Assembly (NCBI GenBank): GCA_973895155.1
Contig: OZ316892.1
Coordinates: forward strand, 12,400,001-12,464,000
From: Marsupella aquatica
Lineage: Eukaryota > Marchantiophyta
Length of the DNA stretch: 64,000 nucleotides
Reading direction: 5' to 3'
This document shows, piece after piece, positions 44,404 through 57,555 of the stretch. Each line of letters starts with the position of its first letter. The stretch's first letter is position 1. A program made the position numbers and the translations under genes. The notes below the pieces were generated by a model. It was given only the letters and a program-made list of their open reading frames with translations, was not told the DNA's origin and did no database searches.

Positions 44404-47400
44404 ATGGCGGCATCATCGGCATTGGGTGGTAATGTAGCAGCCGTGTGCAGCGGCAGCGGCAGTAGCATCAGCAGCAGCAGCAGCTTGAACGAGGGCGTGC
44501 AGGGAGTTCTACCGAGCCGAGGTTTCGGCCAGCAGCCGATAGTGCGGGCAAGAGGTTTGAGGCTTCGGCGGCATCCGCAGCTCCAGCTAAGGCCGCACCC
44601 GGCTTCCACGGGACCGCAGCTCTCGAGAATCTCTGCAAGAGCCCGCGGGCAGGAGGCGAGCAAGGGCCGACAAAACGGTGTGTTTTTCAGAGCTCATGAA
44701 ATGGTGAAACGGGAGGATGCAATATTATGCGATTGAATGTTCACAGTAGGGCGTCTCAAAGTGGCAAAGTTCCCCGCCGTGAACTCGTGAGTTATGGGTT
44801 ACAGACACAATCCTTATGGACATCGAAATTAGTGTTCCACAAGTTTTTGTTCTTAACAGACATCCATAAGACATGACCTCGTGAGTTATCGGTTACAGAC
44901 ACGATCCTGATGGACATGGAAATTAATGTTTCGTTTGTTCTTAACAGACATCCATAAGACATGGCCTTGGGAGTTATGGGTTACACACACTATCCTTATG
45001 GACATCAAAATTAGTGTTATGTAACGTTTTGTTCCTAATAGACATCCATAGGACATGGCCGTCAGGAAGATTCATAGGCTGGGCACAAAAATACAAAAAA
45101 TTACTTAATTTCACCTACGACAAGAATAGTTACGGTCAGATGTTAAGCCCAGAACCTTTTTGCTGCATTGCTCGAGGATTGAGTCGCCGTAGTGCCCCTG
45201 AATTTAATTTATATATACATATTTCCTTTCTTCATTGCTGTCCACCACAATTGTCTCTCTCTCGCTCCCTCGTTCCCACAAGATCTAAACGCTTCGGAAT
45301 CACAGGATAGCAGATTATGACTCTTTTGAACAAAGGAATTAGAAGGTAAACTGGGAAGGGCTATGATTCTATGTGCCAGCCCGGTACCTCTGCGTGAGTA
45401 CTATAAAGTGAGTGCTGTCTTTCTTCGTCTGTGATTTGCCTTGATGATCATGGATTTGTTTTCCTGAGAGTCTACTCCAACACCAGGTGTCTGTCATGTT
45501 TCGAGTAGACTGGAGCACATACTTTTTGTCTCCATATGACCGTGATACGGCTGTGAGTCTATCAGTTTGAGCAATTATCGGAGTATCACTTTAGACTTTT
45601 CCGTATAACCGTCTATTGGGCTGCACGCAATTCCACATCAGGACTCTAGTGCAGAGTTGGTTTGCTGCAGGTAGGTTCCGGAGCTCTAGAGCGTGCCCGT
45701 GTGTGAAGCCCCGTCCCAGGTTCTTGGGTCAGAACGTAGTAACTAATGTTTTTTGTGCGTCTGTTCGCAAAACTAATGTCACGGAAAATAACAGAGAGTG
45801 TGACCGCGAGCAACTTTTCGAGATTCAAGCACTTACGACGTAGATTTATGAACTAGAAAACACAAAACACACCCTAATTCTGACTGCGAGCAGAATTTGT
45901 TCAGATTTAGTGGAATTTGATGTTTGATAGAAAACTTATTGGCAGCAAAGAATTTCTATCGAGAATATCTTTCGTCGGCTTTGAACGAGGCATGAAAATC
46001 TAGAGAATTGACATCTCATCCTGTTGAGTAAACTCGGTTTTCCTGGAGATGAGATTCCTATAACTTGATCACTTAAGTCAGCATTGGTTACCTAGGGCAC
46101 TACCAAGGAAATAGGGTCTAGGAGTCGTGTATAGCGCTTTAGAAGAGGTATAAGTATACTGATAAAATACATGTAATGGGCTATATCATTTATATTCACT
46201 CGTGTCTCATCATCGATGATACTTTTCATAATTTCTATCGGTACGACTATAGAGGCAAAGGAGGAATGAATTTTGTTCATAGATCGTCAGATTCTTGTTA
46301 CTCAGCTGTTGCTTTTCACTAACGGAGAAAGAGGGAAATGGACAAGAAATCAATCTGGGAGCCTGACAAAATTTACCCGGAGTCGGTCCTGCTTATGAAT
46401 CATCGTGCAAGAGTACTTATTCAAACCAAACTTCAGCTCCTTGTAGAGAGTAGAGGAACATTTCTTAAAACTGCTAAGTCTAGGCAAGCTGTTCACCTGG
46501 TTAAGATCTGTAGAATCGGTTGGATGGAAAGTGCCTTAATTATATTCCAGGCAGTTTACTGGAGCACTTGCGAAACTTTGTAAAGATAGATTCATCTCAA
46601 ATTTTCGGCAAGAGACAATCGACCCGATTGTGTACAGCCACTTATAATTTAAGATTGTTCAGTAGTTCAGATTAAATCACTGAGAGCTTGGAGTCAATCT
46701 TCTGTCCAATGGCCTAGGCTTCTCGTCTGCAAGAAATGAGGTTCAGGTTTGAGCAGAACTTCTTTTAAACCCTACATGATGAAATTGCTTCCGCAATTTG
46801 CTTGTCAGTCTGATTTTTCTGTTGTGTGGTTTTTGTATTACTATTTCCAGAGAAGGAGGCACAGTTGGAGACAATAGCTGCAGAGCCAGAAGCCACTGTA
46901 GGAAATGTCGGAGTAGACCCTGCAGTCCAATCTGGCTACATGTAAGTCAAGGTTAATGAATATTATCATGAAAGTTCGTGAGTTAATGGGTCCTGGCACC
47001 TTGGAAGGTTGCTCTTTAATGTTTGATGTTACTAACTTGGCATGACAATGACATTAATGATCTGTGCTTGATTCTCGTAGATATTTGCAGACAAATATTT
47101 GTCTTGGCCATACTTTGTTTTAAGGTGTAGAAGATTTTAGTCAAAGTTGTGGACTTCAGGTACACTTTGTAAGCTTATATTTTGTGTTTACTTGCAGAGG
47201 ATCACCTCTTATGTGGATTGGAGTTGGCGTAGGAATCACATATGTCTTTAGATGGGTACGGACGTTGTAAGCCATGCATTTGGTTTCTCTATGTAATTTT
47301 CTGCATGAAGTTGTTTACCAGATGCACCACGGTTGGGCCCTTGTTTTGTGCATAGCGACTAGACCTGTTGTTTAATAAGTGATCTTTGATTGAAGTTCAC

Positions 47401-50400
47401 CTGGATCTCTTAGAAACTTTACTGTGATGTGAAAGAACCTAATCGCTATACTAAAATGGCTTACGGTTTGCATATTGCTCCGCAGGCTGCCAACAGTTTC
47501 AAGGTAAGAAACAATTCTTTTGAGTTTAAATGGATTTTATCAGTGGTTGACAACCTGAACGTGTAAGAAGGTCATCTAAAATCTGACACTAATTGCCAAC
47601 CTTCTAGATGCGTAGTTGTGAGAGAGCTGAAGAGGGACTATCCAGATTAATTTGTATACGCTTCTCCCAGTGATTTTGGTCAATTATTTGTCTGACGGGG
47701 TTATCGGAAGTAGCATGTTCCTCTGTTCTGAACACCGCACAGTTAGCAGGTTGTCTAGATCATTTTCTAATTTGAAACGTAGGCTGACAGATTTTCGTAG
47801 GGACCTTGGTGTGACTTGAGGGTGAATTCTGGGCTCATATTACAAATATTTTTATTTTGTGAGCAGAGATATGCAATGCAGCAAATGTTTAAAACTATGA
47901 GCAGTCAGGCCATGCCAGGTGGAAACCCATTTGGTAGTGGCGCAGCAGGGAGTCCGTTTGGTGCAGGGGCAGGTGGTAACCCATTTGCAGGGGGTATGCC
48001 TCCTATGCCTCCTGGCTTCCCCTTCTCTCCGATGCCGTCACAAACAGCTCCACGAACTCCCGTTACGGCAGCAGCAGCAGCACCACCTGTTGATACCGTG
48101 GCCTCAGCTCCTTTACAACCTTCTACCAACATTGGTGCTACGACTGGTACAACAGAAGCACCAAAACCAGGTAAAGCCATGGTGATCGCCGTAAGGTCTC
48201 CTGATATTGCATTAAGTGTGAATGTTATGCTAAGCAAAGTGTTTGGAACGTACAGAGTTCACGTTCACTGATGTGAATGCATCTCTAGTCGATGAGCAAT
48301 TGGAAGCAGCTGCCAGGATTGCTGAGCAGGTAACCAAGCCGCAAGACGAGCCAGCCAGACCTTTTTTCAGTGACCCCGAGGTGATTGACTTCATTATGGT
48401 ATTTCTTTTGTCTGTGTATCATTATGGTTGAAAAACTGCACACGATTATTTATTTGTTTCTATAAAGGTCAGGTTCTCACGCTGATCTGTCTTGTCTTTG
48501 CTGATAGGGTATGGCTGAGGCGTTCCGTGCAAGCAGTGAAGGAGGTGCCAACAGTACCTTTGATGGTCAGACACGGGGTTCTTTAGCTTGTACTTCAAAG
48601 TTGAAATTTTGAGGAGAGATGTTTTGGGACTGGCAACATGCGTGTGTTTTAGGTGCATACACATAGAAATTCAATCGAAGATATCTTATTTAACCTTCCA
48701 GTCGCCATTAGAATTGGATCTGATTGGAGGTATTGATTCTAATCGTGCTATTCATATGAACAGGAAAATCGGGAAATCTCTTCTCAGTGGAAGCTCTTGA
48801 GAGAATGATGGAGGACCCTACTGTTCAAAAGATGGTTTACCCGTAAGCATCCTCGTGTTTTTTCTGAATAGATCCTCCCTTGGAGAGCTACTGTTGCAAG
48901 GAGGATTTTTCCATCTTTGTATGCGACCTGCTACCGAGTTGTTGTTCTGTAGACATTACAACTAAGAGCTACTATGACCATGTGCTTCAAGTGAAATTCA
49001 AGTCTATGAATGTGACTTTGAGTAGTCTAGAATTATGGGATCAGAAATGAATCTCGAACAAAGGTCTAGCATCTATTGTGATAGATGGTTTGATCTTCAA
49101 GGGCAGTTAAATTTGTGTATTGAATCATCGGAGATTGAATGAATCGCAGGTATTTGCCCGAAGAGATGAGGAATCCTGCAACTTTCAAATGTGAGTAGTT
49201 TGGAGACTTTGATTTCTGTGTTTTGGCTGAAAATAGCGAGCTCGCTTTTGTCTATTTTAGTTTGCTAAGTACTCTCACTTAGTTCTTGCACGTCCAGCTC
49301 ATTTTTTAGGTCGCGTGTTCATTTGCAGGGATGATGCAAAATCCGCAATACAGACAGCAATTGCAAGACATGCTGTGTGCTACTCTGCCCTTTAGTTGAA
49401 GAACATTTCCATGCGCATGGGATTTCCAGATAGTTCTTCCCAAAGTATTTCACTATATTAGGAAATTGGGCGTCTGATTTACTTTTCATGTATGTTTACT
49501 GTAGTCAATTTTCTGGTCCTGATATCTTGATAGATTAATGGAGGCATGATTTGAATCTTACTTTCTTGACCCACTAAACATATCAAGTAGTTTTGATGGG
49601 CTATTGACTACTAGAACCTCCACCTATCGCAGAAATAGCATGGGAGGAGATGGTGCGTGGGATAACCGCATGTCAGACATGCTGAAAAATTTTGATCTTA
49701 ACAGCCAGGAAGTGAAGCAGCAATTTGGTTAGTCCCACTTCTGTCTTGCTACTTCTGATACCTATTTTGGGTTCATTACCTAAGTCTTCTTGACTTGACC
49801 TGTCCCAACGTTTCATTAGACTTGAAGGACATGCAATGTTCATTTGCAGACCAAATAGGTTTGACTCCAGAGGAAGTGGTTGCGAAGATTATGGCCAATC
49901 CCGAGGTTGCAGTAGCGTTCCAAAACCCGAAAGTACAAGCCGCAATCATGGATGTACGTCTTCTATCCTCGTGTTAAGTTAGCTTTGATGTTTATGGGGA
50001 AGCATCTCGTGTATTGGGTGACCTGTAATTTCCTGTGGTTCTTTGTGTGAGATTACTTCATTGGTTGTGTAAAGTTTCACTTACCTTGGAGTATGATGTC
50101 ACAAATGCAGTGTTCACAAAACCCTCTAAACATCACCAAATATCAAAATGACAAAGAGGTAAGACTTCTCTGTTTGTGGATTTTATGTTTCCTTTGAATG
50201 GATGGAAGAAGTATACGCTCTTCTTGGTTGTCAGTTGTTCGGAATTGGAGGGAATGCAAGTATGAGGAAATGATGAAGAATTGAGCCTTTTTGGTTGAGT
50301 ACACTGGTTAATCTCTCCAATTTGAAAAAACAATTCTGGCTTGTTCTGGCATGGATGAGTTTTTGAATGACAATCTAGGTACGAAGGAAGTTACTTCTTG

Positions 50401-50498
50401 GTTAAGCCAACTCTTCAATGGCTGGTGGGTTGCAGGTCATGGACGTCTTTAACAAAATATCCGAGTTGTTTCCCGGAATGACAGGGTCCCCTTATTAA
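44404..50498 (+). CDS. TIC40: TIC40, co-chaperone of the chloroplast inner-envelope import machinery
   Basis: Tic40 sits in the chloroplast inner envelope and stimulates the stromal Hsp93 motor during protein import. Fourteen exons: 44404-44677, 46851-46941, 47198-47255, 47486-47503, 47867-48170, 48256-48398, 48508-48565, 48764-48842, 49150-49190, 49329-49374, 49633-49727, 49850-49953, 50111-50158, 50436-50498; 1422 nt, 473 aa, in phase. A Ser/Arg-rich transit peptide (~90 residues) is followed by a membrane segment SPLMWIGVGVGITYVFRW and a Gly/Pro/Phe/Met-rich region. Then come VEALERMMEDPTVQKMVYP, YLPEEMRNPATFKWMMQNPQ and the C-terminal Sti1-type region ending FNKISELFPGMTGSPY. Exon 4 is an 18-nt microexon. 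The first junction (2.2 kb intron, GTGTGT donor) fits in phase but is the least certain. Relatives are close in length (about 440-450 aa in Arabidopsis). Confidence 0.93.
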
Positions 50499-53400
50499 AG
50501 ATGTAGCAATTTATTATTAACCTTAGCTTTTAGTTCGAGTTGATCTCCTTCACCAGTCAATTGTGCATCTGGGTTTTGCTGCCAGGGAGGGTAACGTTGG
50601 TTTGTCAATCATTTCCCGAGTATAAAGAAGTAGAAATAGAACCCATCAGCATTTCGACAACACTTAACGGTCAACTGGTGTGATGCGAAGTGGCCTCGGA
50701 GTTAGTGCTGCGATAACACTATTGACCATCTTGTAACGTAGATTGAGACTTACCGTCCTTTAGTGCATGGTCTAGGTGCCATCACAGCTGGAGCGATGCT
50801 GTCGAGCTCCTTCACGCTCCTGAGCTGAATTCTCAAATGATTTTTACAATTTACGAAGAGCCTCTTGTAGTGGATGGCACTGAAGCATTCATAGAGGCTA
50901 CGATGAGCATTGGTCCCAGATGTGTTCTGGTCGTGGACTGATCACTGCACGTCAGGAAGATGATGGGTGGTCTTCGCTTATGTATCTTGGCATGAAGTTT
51001 TGCTTGGATGTGTTGCTATCAATCACTGGTTACCATTCATATGGTATTAATATGCTTCAGACCAATCAGTGTGGTTCTATCACTGGAGGCAGGGATCAAA
51101 CTTCTGACTGAAAGTGGTGTCCAGAACTTTTGATGCAACTTTGAGTCGGTCGTATAACAGGCTGTTTTGGCAGTCACATTTGTCTTTTCCGAAAAGGAGT
51201 TTATCAATGACCGGGATCTGAATTGTTCCTTCTGCCCAACTTGAACTCATACTGACTTTATAGAAAGGTTTAGTAAAACTTGAACTCATACCGACTCTAC
51301 TGAAACGTTTAGTAAAATGATGGGAAGCCAACAACATTTGAGCTCTACACCAAACAACAGCGAAAACATGGGCATGGGTCGTTGATTCATCAAAAATGGT
51401 GAAGCGAAATTTCAGATGTAATGGCTCCCACATGTAAGTCCATTTATTATTATTATATGTAAATAGCTCGATGATGCCTTTGTAATGTTGAAAATGAGAA
51501 AAAATGTCAAGGTGAATGAAGATGTCAATGCTGTACCAAAGATTGTGCCAAAGATATAGAGGCTGTGAAAGAAGATGTCCATGTTCTGAGGTGAAAATAG
51601 ATGTCAATGAAAGAAGATTTGCTGTGCCAAAGATATAGAGGTGAAAAAAGATGTCAATCAGAGAAAAAAGATGAAAAAAAAACTGTAAAAATGATGACAA
51701 GGTGAAAAAAATATGCAAAGGTCAAAAGATATCAGGGAAAGAAAGATGTAGAAGGTAAAGGATAGATGGTAAAGGATAGATTTTGTGGTGAGATAAAGTT
51801 GTTAAGGTGAAAAAATTAACAAGATAGAATATCAAAGTGAGAAAAGATCTTGAGTAGAGAAAAATATATCAAAGAAAGAAAATATTTTGAAAATGAGAAA
51901 AAAAATGTCATGTTCGGATAAAGACGTCAATGTGATAAAAGAAATGACGAGATGAGAAAAGGACGTCAAGACTATGAAAAGATGTTGAGGAGAAATGAAT
52001 ATTTAAAAGACTAGAAAAAATGTCAAGGCAAGCAAAGTTATCAAAGTGAGGCAAGAAATTATAACTTTTGTGATGTAATTGTCGAGGCATGTTATGAGTG
52101 ATCCTGACCATACGTCTGTTCTGGTCGTATTCAATAACCCGTGCATTGAACATAGAAATTGGGGGCACGAGATAACAACACCACATCATAGAATCCAAAC
52201 ACAATTGAGTGACGGAGAAAAATAAGAGTTTTTTTATTTAAGTATTAAATGTTTAGAGAAATAAATATATTTTATGTTATTCAAAGTTGTTCAAAGTTTT
52301 TTCCAATCTTTTAGATTTAAATGTATTTAAATTAAATTTTTTAATCTCAGGCAGGGCAGGGCAGGGCAGGGCAGGGCAGGGCAGGGCAGGAATAAGGACA
52401 GCTTGGGCAGAAAATTTCTTAGATGAGACTGTCTGGATAGATCTGACGGTGTAAAAAAAGAATGTTTTGATGAGGGTCAGGATTGGTTACTTTTTGGGCC
52501 AGATAGAGTACTATAGTTGTGGATAGCAATGTATTGGGTATTAACAATCCACTTCAATTTGATACAATGAGAACTCATATCCATGAAAATATGCTTGGAG
52601 GTAGCCCTCATTATAAATTGGCAAGACCAGATGTGAAAATGGACCCCTTTTTTCCTGGGCCTAAAATGTCAAACATAATTTTTGTATAGCCTTCTCAAAC
52701 ATGAAATTTTTGAAGTGGAAGCTTCATGCATATGGATAAAAGTTTGTATGATGGTAAGATGAACACAGTCTGGACAAACTAACAATAATGATGTCCAGAT
52801 GGACACAGTAAACTCTGGGGGATACAAACAAAATGTTTACATTCACAGAGTACATTCTGGACTCTAACTCCAAAGATGACATTGTAAACACGGTTTTCAG
52901 TGGATTCATCCTGTATTTTTGTATTTCTTGTAGCAATAGTGAAGAGAAAGCTTATGGATCATGTGCTTAATTTCAGTCACTAACAGAAGTATTGATACCA
53001 TTTGACATTGTACTGGCTGCTGTAAATTTTAGACTAGACATAGAACCTTCTATCTATGCACAAAATATCAAATTTGTGTGGGTGTTAGCTATCCAAGGAC
53101 AGGAGTGCTTTGTTATAGGTCCTTTGCCATTTGATATCATTGGAGATGATGAAACTCAACAGACGGGCATGCAGTAGGTGTTAGACAGAGCACATACACA
53201 ATTTAAGGTTGTTGTCATTGAAACCTGAAAGATGGTTTTCCTGAAGAGGAAAGCTTGCTTGCACATGGCAAAGGAGGCAGCATTGATACATCACATCTGC
53301 TGGAATTGTCAAAGATGGTGGGATACCTGGGATCTGATCTCAAGCCTTTTGAACTTGACAAATTCTACCAACTTAGCAGGGGACACATGTGTTTCTGATT

Positions 53401-54540
53401 TTGGTGGCTCTCAAACTATGTGGTGTGAGATATCACTATCATTTCAGGTAGTTATTAGAGCTAGAGTAAGTTGAGTGAGAGCTTTGGGTGTTGTGATGAG
53501 AAAATAAATGCATGGAGAAATAGATAGTTGGCTCCCATCGCCAAAGTAACCTACAGAATCCTTTCTCAAGGCTCCGATGCCTTTTAAGGGTATGATGGAC
53601 GACTACCGTAGTCTATGCCTGTGCATTGCACGGAAGATGTTAATAAGGCAAAACAAGGAAATGTAAACGAGGCAAGGAGATCGTTGAGGGATATTATGTG
53701 TCGTTGCGGCCAATGTGTCATCACTGTCATGAAGTTGTTGAGGAATCTTGCGCACCGTTGATGTTGTGTCTTTTAAGGGAAGAAAGTCATTCAGGCATGG
53801 AAGTGTCATTGAAGCAAGGAAGTGCCACGGAGGAAGGGAGGTGTGGCAGAGGCCATAAAGTGTCATCAAGGGTGTTGTTGATGTTAGAGTTAATCCAAGT
53901 GTTGTCAAGAAAACCCTTGGAAAAATGCCACATTGCAATTTGGGTCAAGCCATGGCACAAAGCTGTGGCGTTGAATATTCATCATAAGAGTGAGCGACTG
54001 AAGGATGCAAAGGTGGGCTGGGGCGGGGCAGGGTGTAGGCAAAGAAGGAGGCAGTGTTCGAGAGAGGCAAAAGGCTACATGGGAAGTGGGGAGGGCGGGT
54101 GAGGCAGACAAGAGATTAGGAGGGTGATTTGGGAGGATCCTATAATGCAGATGAGCACTGCGTCATTCAAAGGCCATGATTTGTTCCCTCCTAGATTGGT
54201 TTTTGTAAACAGACTGCAGTAAAAGAGTGGTGGGATTGCATAATTCTTCTTTCATAATGCTTCTTTTCGTGGTCAGATGCAGCTCAACTGTTGAAAAGGC
54301 TTCCAAAACCTGACATGATAGATTTTGTCAAGGCTTGTGTAGATCATGAGTTTTGGTATTTTTCTAGTTTTCTAATGAGCTTGACATCGAGAGATTTTTT
54401 CAAGTACTAAAGAGATCATAAGTTTACAATGATTTTGACATTGATAAATTTTTATCAAATACTAACAAGATCATGAAAATCTGCTGCACATCTAGAGGAG
54501 GAGCTTTTTCCGTAGAATCGTGGGAGTAGTAGTAATACGT
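50499..54540. other. Intergenic, nothing gene-like
   Basis: TIC40 3' flank, then unrecognised DNA. 51480-52060 is purine-rich with many degenerate copies of GATGTCAA plus GTGAAAAA. A 212-codon minus-strand frame at 51080-51718 and the frame at 51908-52204 read through this low-complexity part and have no motif. Frames near 53230-54110 are likewise unrecognised. Confidence 0.4.
52348..52390. repeat. (GCAGG)n microsatellite, about eight units
   Basis: An uninterrupted GCAGG pentamer tract. It places GGG runs every 5 bp on the plus strand, so it could fold as a G-quadruplex. Confidence 0.95.
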
Positions 54541-54744
54541 TGTGTTGTGGAAGAGTTGCGATCGATCTTGCATCCTCATTCTCATCATCTCTTGTCATTC
54601 GCCGCGGTCGTTTCCTTCCATTGCGTTTCTGCGGAGCCCGACAAAGCCCACGCACGAACCATTTGACAGAGGTATTTATCGTAATGTGCAGCTCGTTGCT
54701 TGCCAATGTGCCTTCGCCGATTTCCCAGAATTAGAGGTTGGCTT

Positions 54745-54845
54745 TCCACAGCGCCGATCGATCGGCCAGAGAGGGAAATTCAGTGGATCGATTGGCCCTT
54801 TCTACAGCGCCGATCGATTGGCCAGAGAGGGCTGATTCAGTGGAT
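54745..54845. repeat. Two-copy ~57-bp tandem repeat before the phosphomannomutase start
   Basis: ACAGCGCCGATCGATYGGCC followed by AGAGAGGG and ATTCAGTGGAT occurs twice head to tail just upstream of the ATG at 54861. The second copy differs at a few positions. Confidence 0.8.
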
Positions 54846-54860
54846 GCGTAGAATTCAGAG

Positions 54861-55481
54861 ATGGGACCGGAGGCAGGCAAGAAAGAAAGGGTGATTGCAC
54901 TCTTCGATGTCGATGACACTCTCACACCGGCCAGGAAGGTACGACTTTGCTGTAGAATCTATCACATGTGCAGTATTTTCTAGTACAGAAGCTAAGTCGC
55001 CAGGGTGGAATGCCAAGCCCGCTTATTCTAACACAAAACTCTTGTGCCTGGAGACACTTGCTTGCCATCAAATATTACCCAAAATGTGTGTGAACTGACG
55101 ATATTCCTTTCATCTTATCAGGAGGCGTCTGTAGAAATGCTCGGATTTTTACAAGAGCTTCGAAAGGTACATTCTTGACCAATTGAAAGTTCTATGCAAG
55201 CCTAGATGTTGCCACAAAGTGATAACGAGAGCACCATAATTGTCATTTTCGGGAATTACCTCCTTGGAAATGTTCTTGCACGACAGGCAGCGCGTCTTCG
55301 GTTGAAAACGTTGATCATCATTTATGATCGCCCAATGGTTGCGTTAAATGTGAAGAGTGGCTGGTGGAGCTTTTTCACTAATAGTCTTTTGATGTATCCA
55401 ATTTCCTGTAGGTGGTTGCTGTTGGGATTGTGGGGGGATCAGACCTCGTCCAAATTTCTGAGCAACTCGGAAAAAACAGTG
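54861..55481 (+). pseudogene. PMM: Phosphomannomutase fragment (first three exons only)
   Basis: Phosphomannomutase converts mannose-6-phosphate to mannose-1-phosphate for GDP-mannose, N-glycan and ascorbate synthesis. Exons: 54861-54938, 55122-55166 and 55412 to about 55480, with clean GT-AG junctions. The first gives MGPEAGKKERVIALFDVDDT with the HAD-type catalytic motif DVDDT. The second reads EASVEMLGFLQELRK, the third VVAVGIVGGSDLVQISEQLG. Known enzymes are about 245-250 aa. Here only ~62 residues are present and the expected DYDYVFSENG block cannot be found before the next gene begins at about 55.9 kb. The splice sites and frame are undamaged, so the truncation may be recent, or the fragment may be a partial duplicate of an intact gene elsewhere. 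Confidence 0.8.
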
Positions 55482-55910
55482 TCTTCACTTTGTCCTCTCA
55501 TGTCAGGGCTTAATTCCTCTAATGCATCCTCCCTGCCCTAATCCTATTTGGGTGAGCCACCAGGTGGATGTATGGCAAGAAACCTCCAGGACTCTCTGAA
55601 CCTCTATAGCATGACTTCTATCATTGTGGTTCGAAATGGCCTGAATGGCGGACAGCTTCCCTTATATTAATTCAATATTATTTCGTACTTCTGGCAACTC
55701 GGGAAAGCGGAAACGAGTGACAAGACACGAGTGACAAGACACTATCTTTCTTAGCTGGTGAAATCACAATCGGCTAGGACATCCTTCAAAGTGAGCTTGC
55801 TCTTTGCAAACACCTTTACAAAGTCGAAAGACATTCGGTATCATTTTTCTCAGGGCATTCTGCAGATTTCACTCTTCCTCACGGCTCCGTCCAGGCTGCA
55901 TACAGAAAAC

Positions 55911-57555
55911 AATGAACGGCTCTAGGGAAACGCAGACTCGTTGGAAGGGGAAAAATGCTCGCGAAATTGCCCAAGGAGATCCAATTGCTGTCATGTACGA
56001 GACCATGAAGGACTGGGAAGCTCCAACTGGTCTGTTTGCTGATTCTGCTGTTTTGCTGCTCGTGGATGGACCACAAGCACAATTATTGAGCCGGGCATGT
56101 TTTGGGCGATCCTGTCCTCCTGCAGTTCAGCCTATTTCTTCTGTTTCGTCTGCTTCGACCTGTACGTTTGTGGCTCAGGTTCATGACTTCGTAGATATGA
56201 CTGAACGTTGGACATCAAGTTCAACTTCATGTGTAGTGTTTACAAACGCTATTTCTAATGTTTCTTTTCTTTAGCTCACATCAACTCTGGCCGTTGAGCA
56301 ACCATAACTTTCTTACTGTGCATAGTTTCACATTAAGGGGAAACACACGAATTAAAAATTTGTCGTGTTGCAACTGAAGATCCTCCACCTGTTCCAGAAG
56401 AGGGCATGCAGTTGCTCCAGTTGGGTCTAGAAGAGGCGTTTTTCCTCAACTACGAGCTCAAGTGCATTGACATCTACGGCCAAACTCCTGAGGCTAGTAT
56501 TAAACAATGAAACGCAATTGGCCGTCAGTAGCTTTGCTCCAAGTTTGAGCACTAGCAAGAGAGGAATTACTTTACTAACTTCATATGGTGGTTCAAGTTC
56601 ATGATGGATTTGGCGTAAGATTTCCAGGTCAGTAGATCTCTATGCCCCTGAGGCAGTGGGAATGGGTGATACGACCTTATGTGCAGGGCAGGATAAAGTT
56701 ACATCACAAGGACTCATGGAAATTGATGGAAAGGAGTAAGAAGCAGTTCGCACATTATTACAAGGCATATTCTCATTTACGCTCCAAAAGATGGGTGGTT
56801 CTTTCTGGGATTCAATATGGTGCAGACTTTATGGCATATCGCCATCATCCTGCTCTAGTACACTCAGAGTACGTCTCATGAGCCCTTCCTCAATTCGCTG
56901 TACCTCTGTGAACCAGATTTATAAGACTTTTGCAGCCGAATCTGAGGGAATTATGGACAGTTCAGGATCAACTTGTACAATATAGGCCAGAATAGCATGG
57001 ATTTGACAAGACAACTCGGAATTCTGTTGACAGCTATGCAGTGCTAGTCATGGTTGGAGAGCGCAAACAAGAAAGACTAAGCACGTGGACCGACTTACAT
57101 TCAATGCAGCGATTGTGTGGTAGTGTTGCCAAGGTAATCTACTCCCTTTTGTCCCTCGTCTTTAAAGAGGTTCTTGGCGTAGGAGTCGTCGAGTGTGGAG
57201 CCGACCAGATCTCTTCATAGCTGTTCTCATTTGGCATTTTATATCGAAAATGGTTCTCCTAGAGGAGAAATGTTTCTTTTCTGGAAGCATCTCCGGCTGA
57301 GCGTTTTTGAGCTAGGGATCTCTGTATGTTGGCAAGCTTGGAGTGCAGCAGTGTTCATGACTGATTCAAGTCTCTTGACAAGCCATGATGTTGTTGCAGA
57401 CCCTACTCCTCTTACATGTCATATCCGAGGTGGACAATGCTGAGGTTAAGTTTCCCTTCTGTTTGGATATTTACCATGTGGAAGCTGTGGAAGTAGAGCG
57501 GTGGATTCCTAAGAAGCATCGTGAAGATGTTGGGTTGGAGGAAAAGATGATTTAG
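55911..57555 (+). CDS. SEN2: tRNA-splicing endonuclease catalytic subunit SEN2
   Basis: SEN2 cuts the 5' splice site of intron-containing pre-tRNAs as part of the heterotetrameric endonuclease. Readable exons: 55911 to about 56110 (RWKGKNAREIAQGDP), about 56380-56490 (LLQLGLEEAFFLNYELKCID), 56687-56868, 57034-57133 and 57400-57555. The last three are in phase and end at TAG. The nuclease triad is visible: Tyr in QYGADFMAYRHHPALVHSEY (that Tyr is followed by Gly-Ala-Asp), His in the same block (LVHS), and Lys in LCGSVAK. Two junctions are not settled: the end of exon 1 (several weak donors) and the end of exon 2, where no GT donor in the right phase is seen and a GC donor after CCTGAG is one option. 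It could be a functional gene or one with a damaged splice site. Confidence 0.85.

Noticed and set aside
51080-51718. 212-codon minus-strand frame
   Set aside because: It reads through purine-rich degenerate repeats, giving a Phe/Ser/His-rich low-complexity product with no family resemblance.
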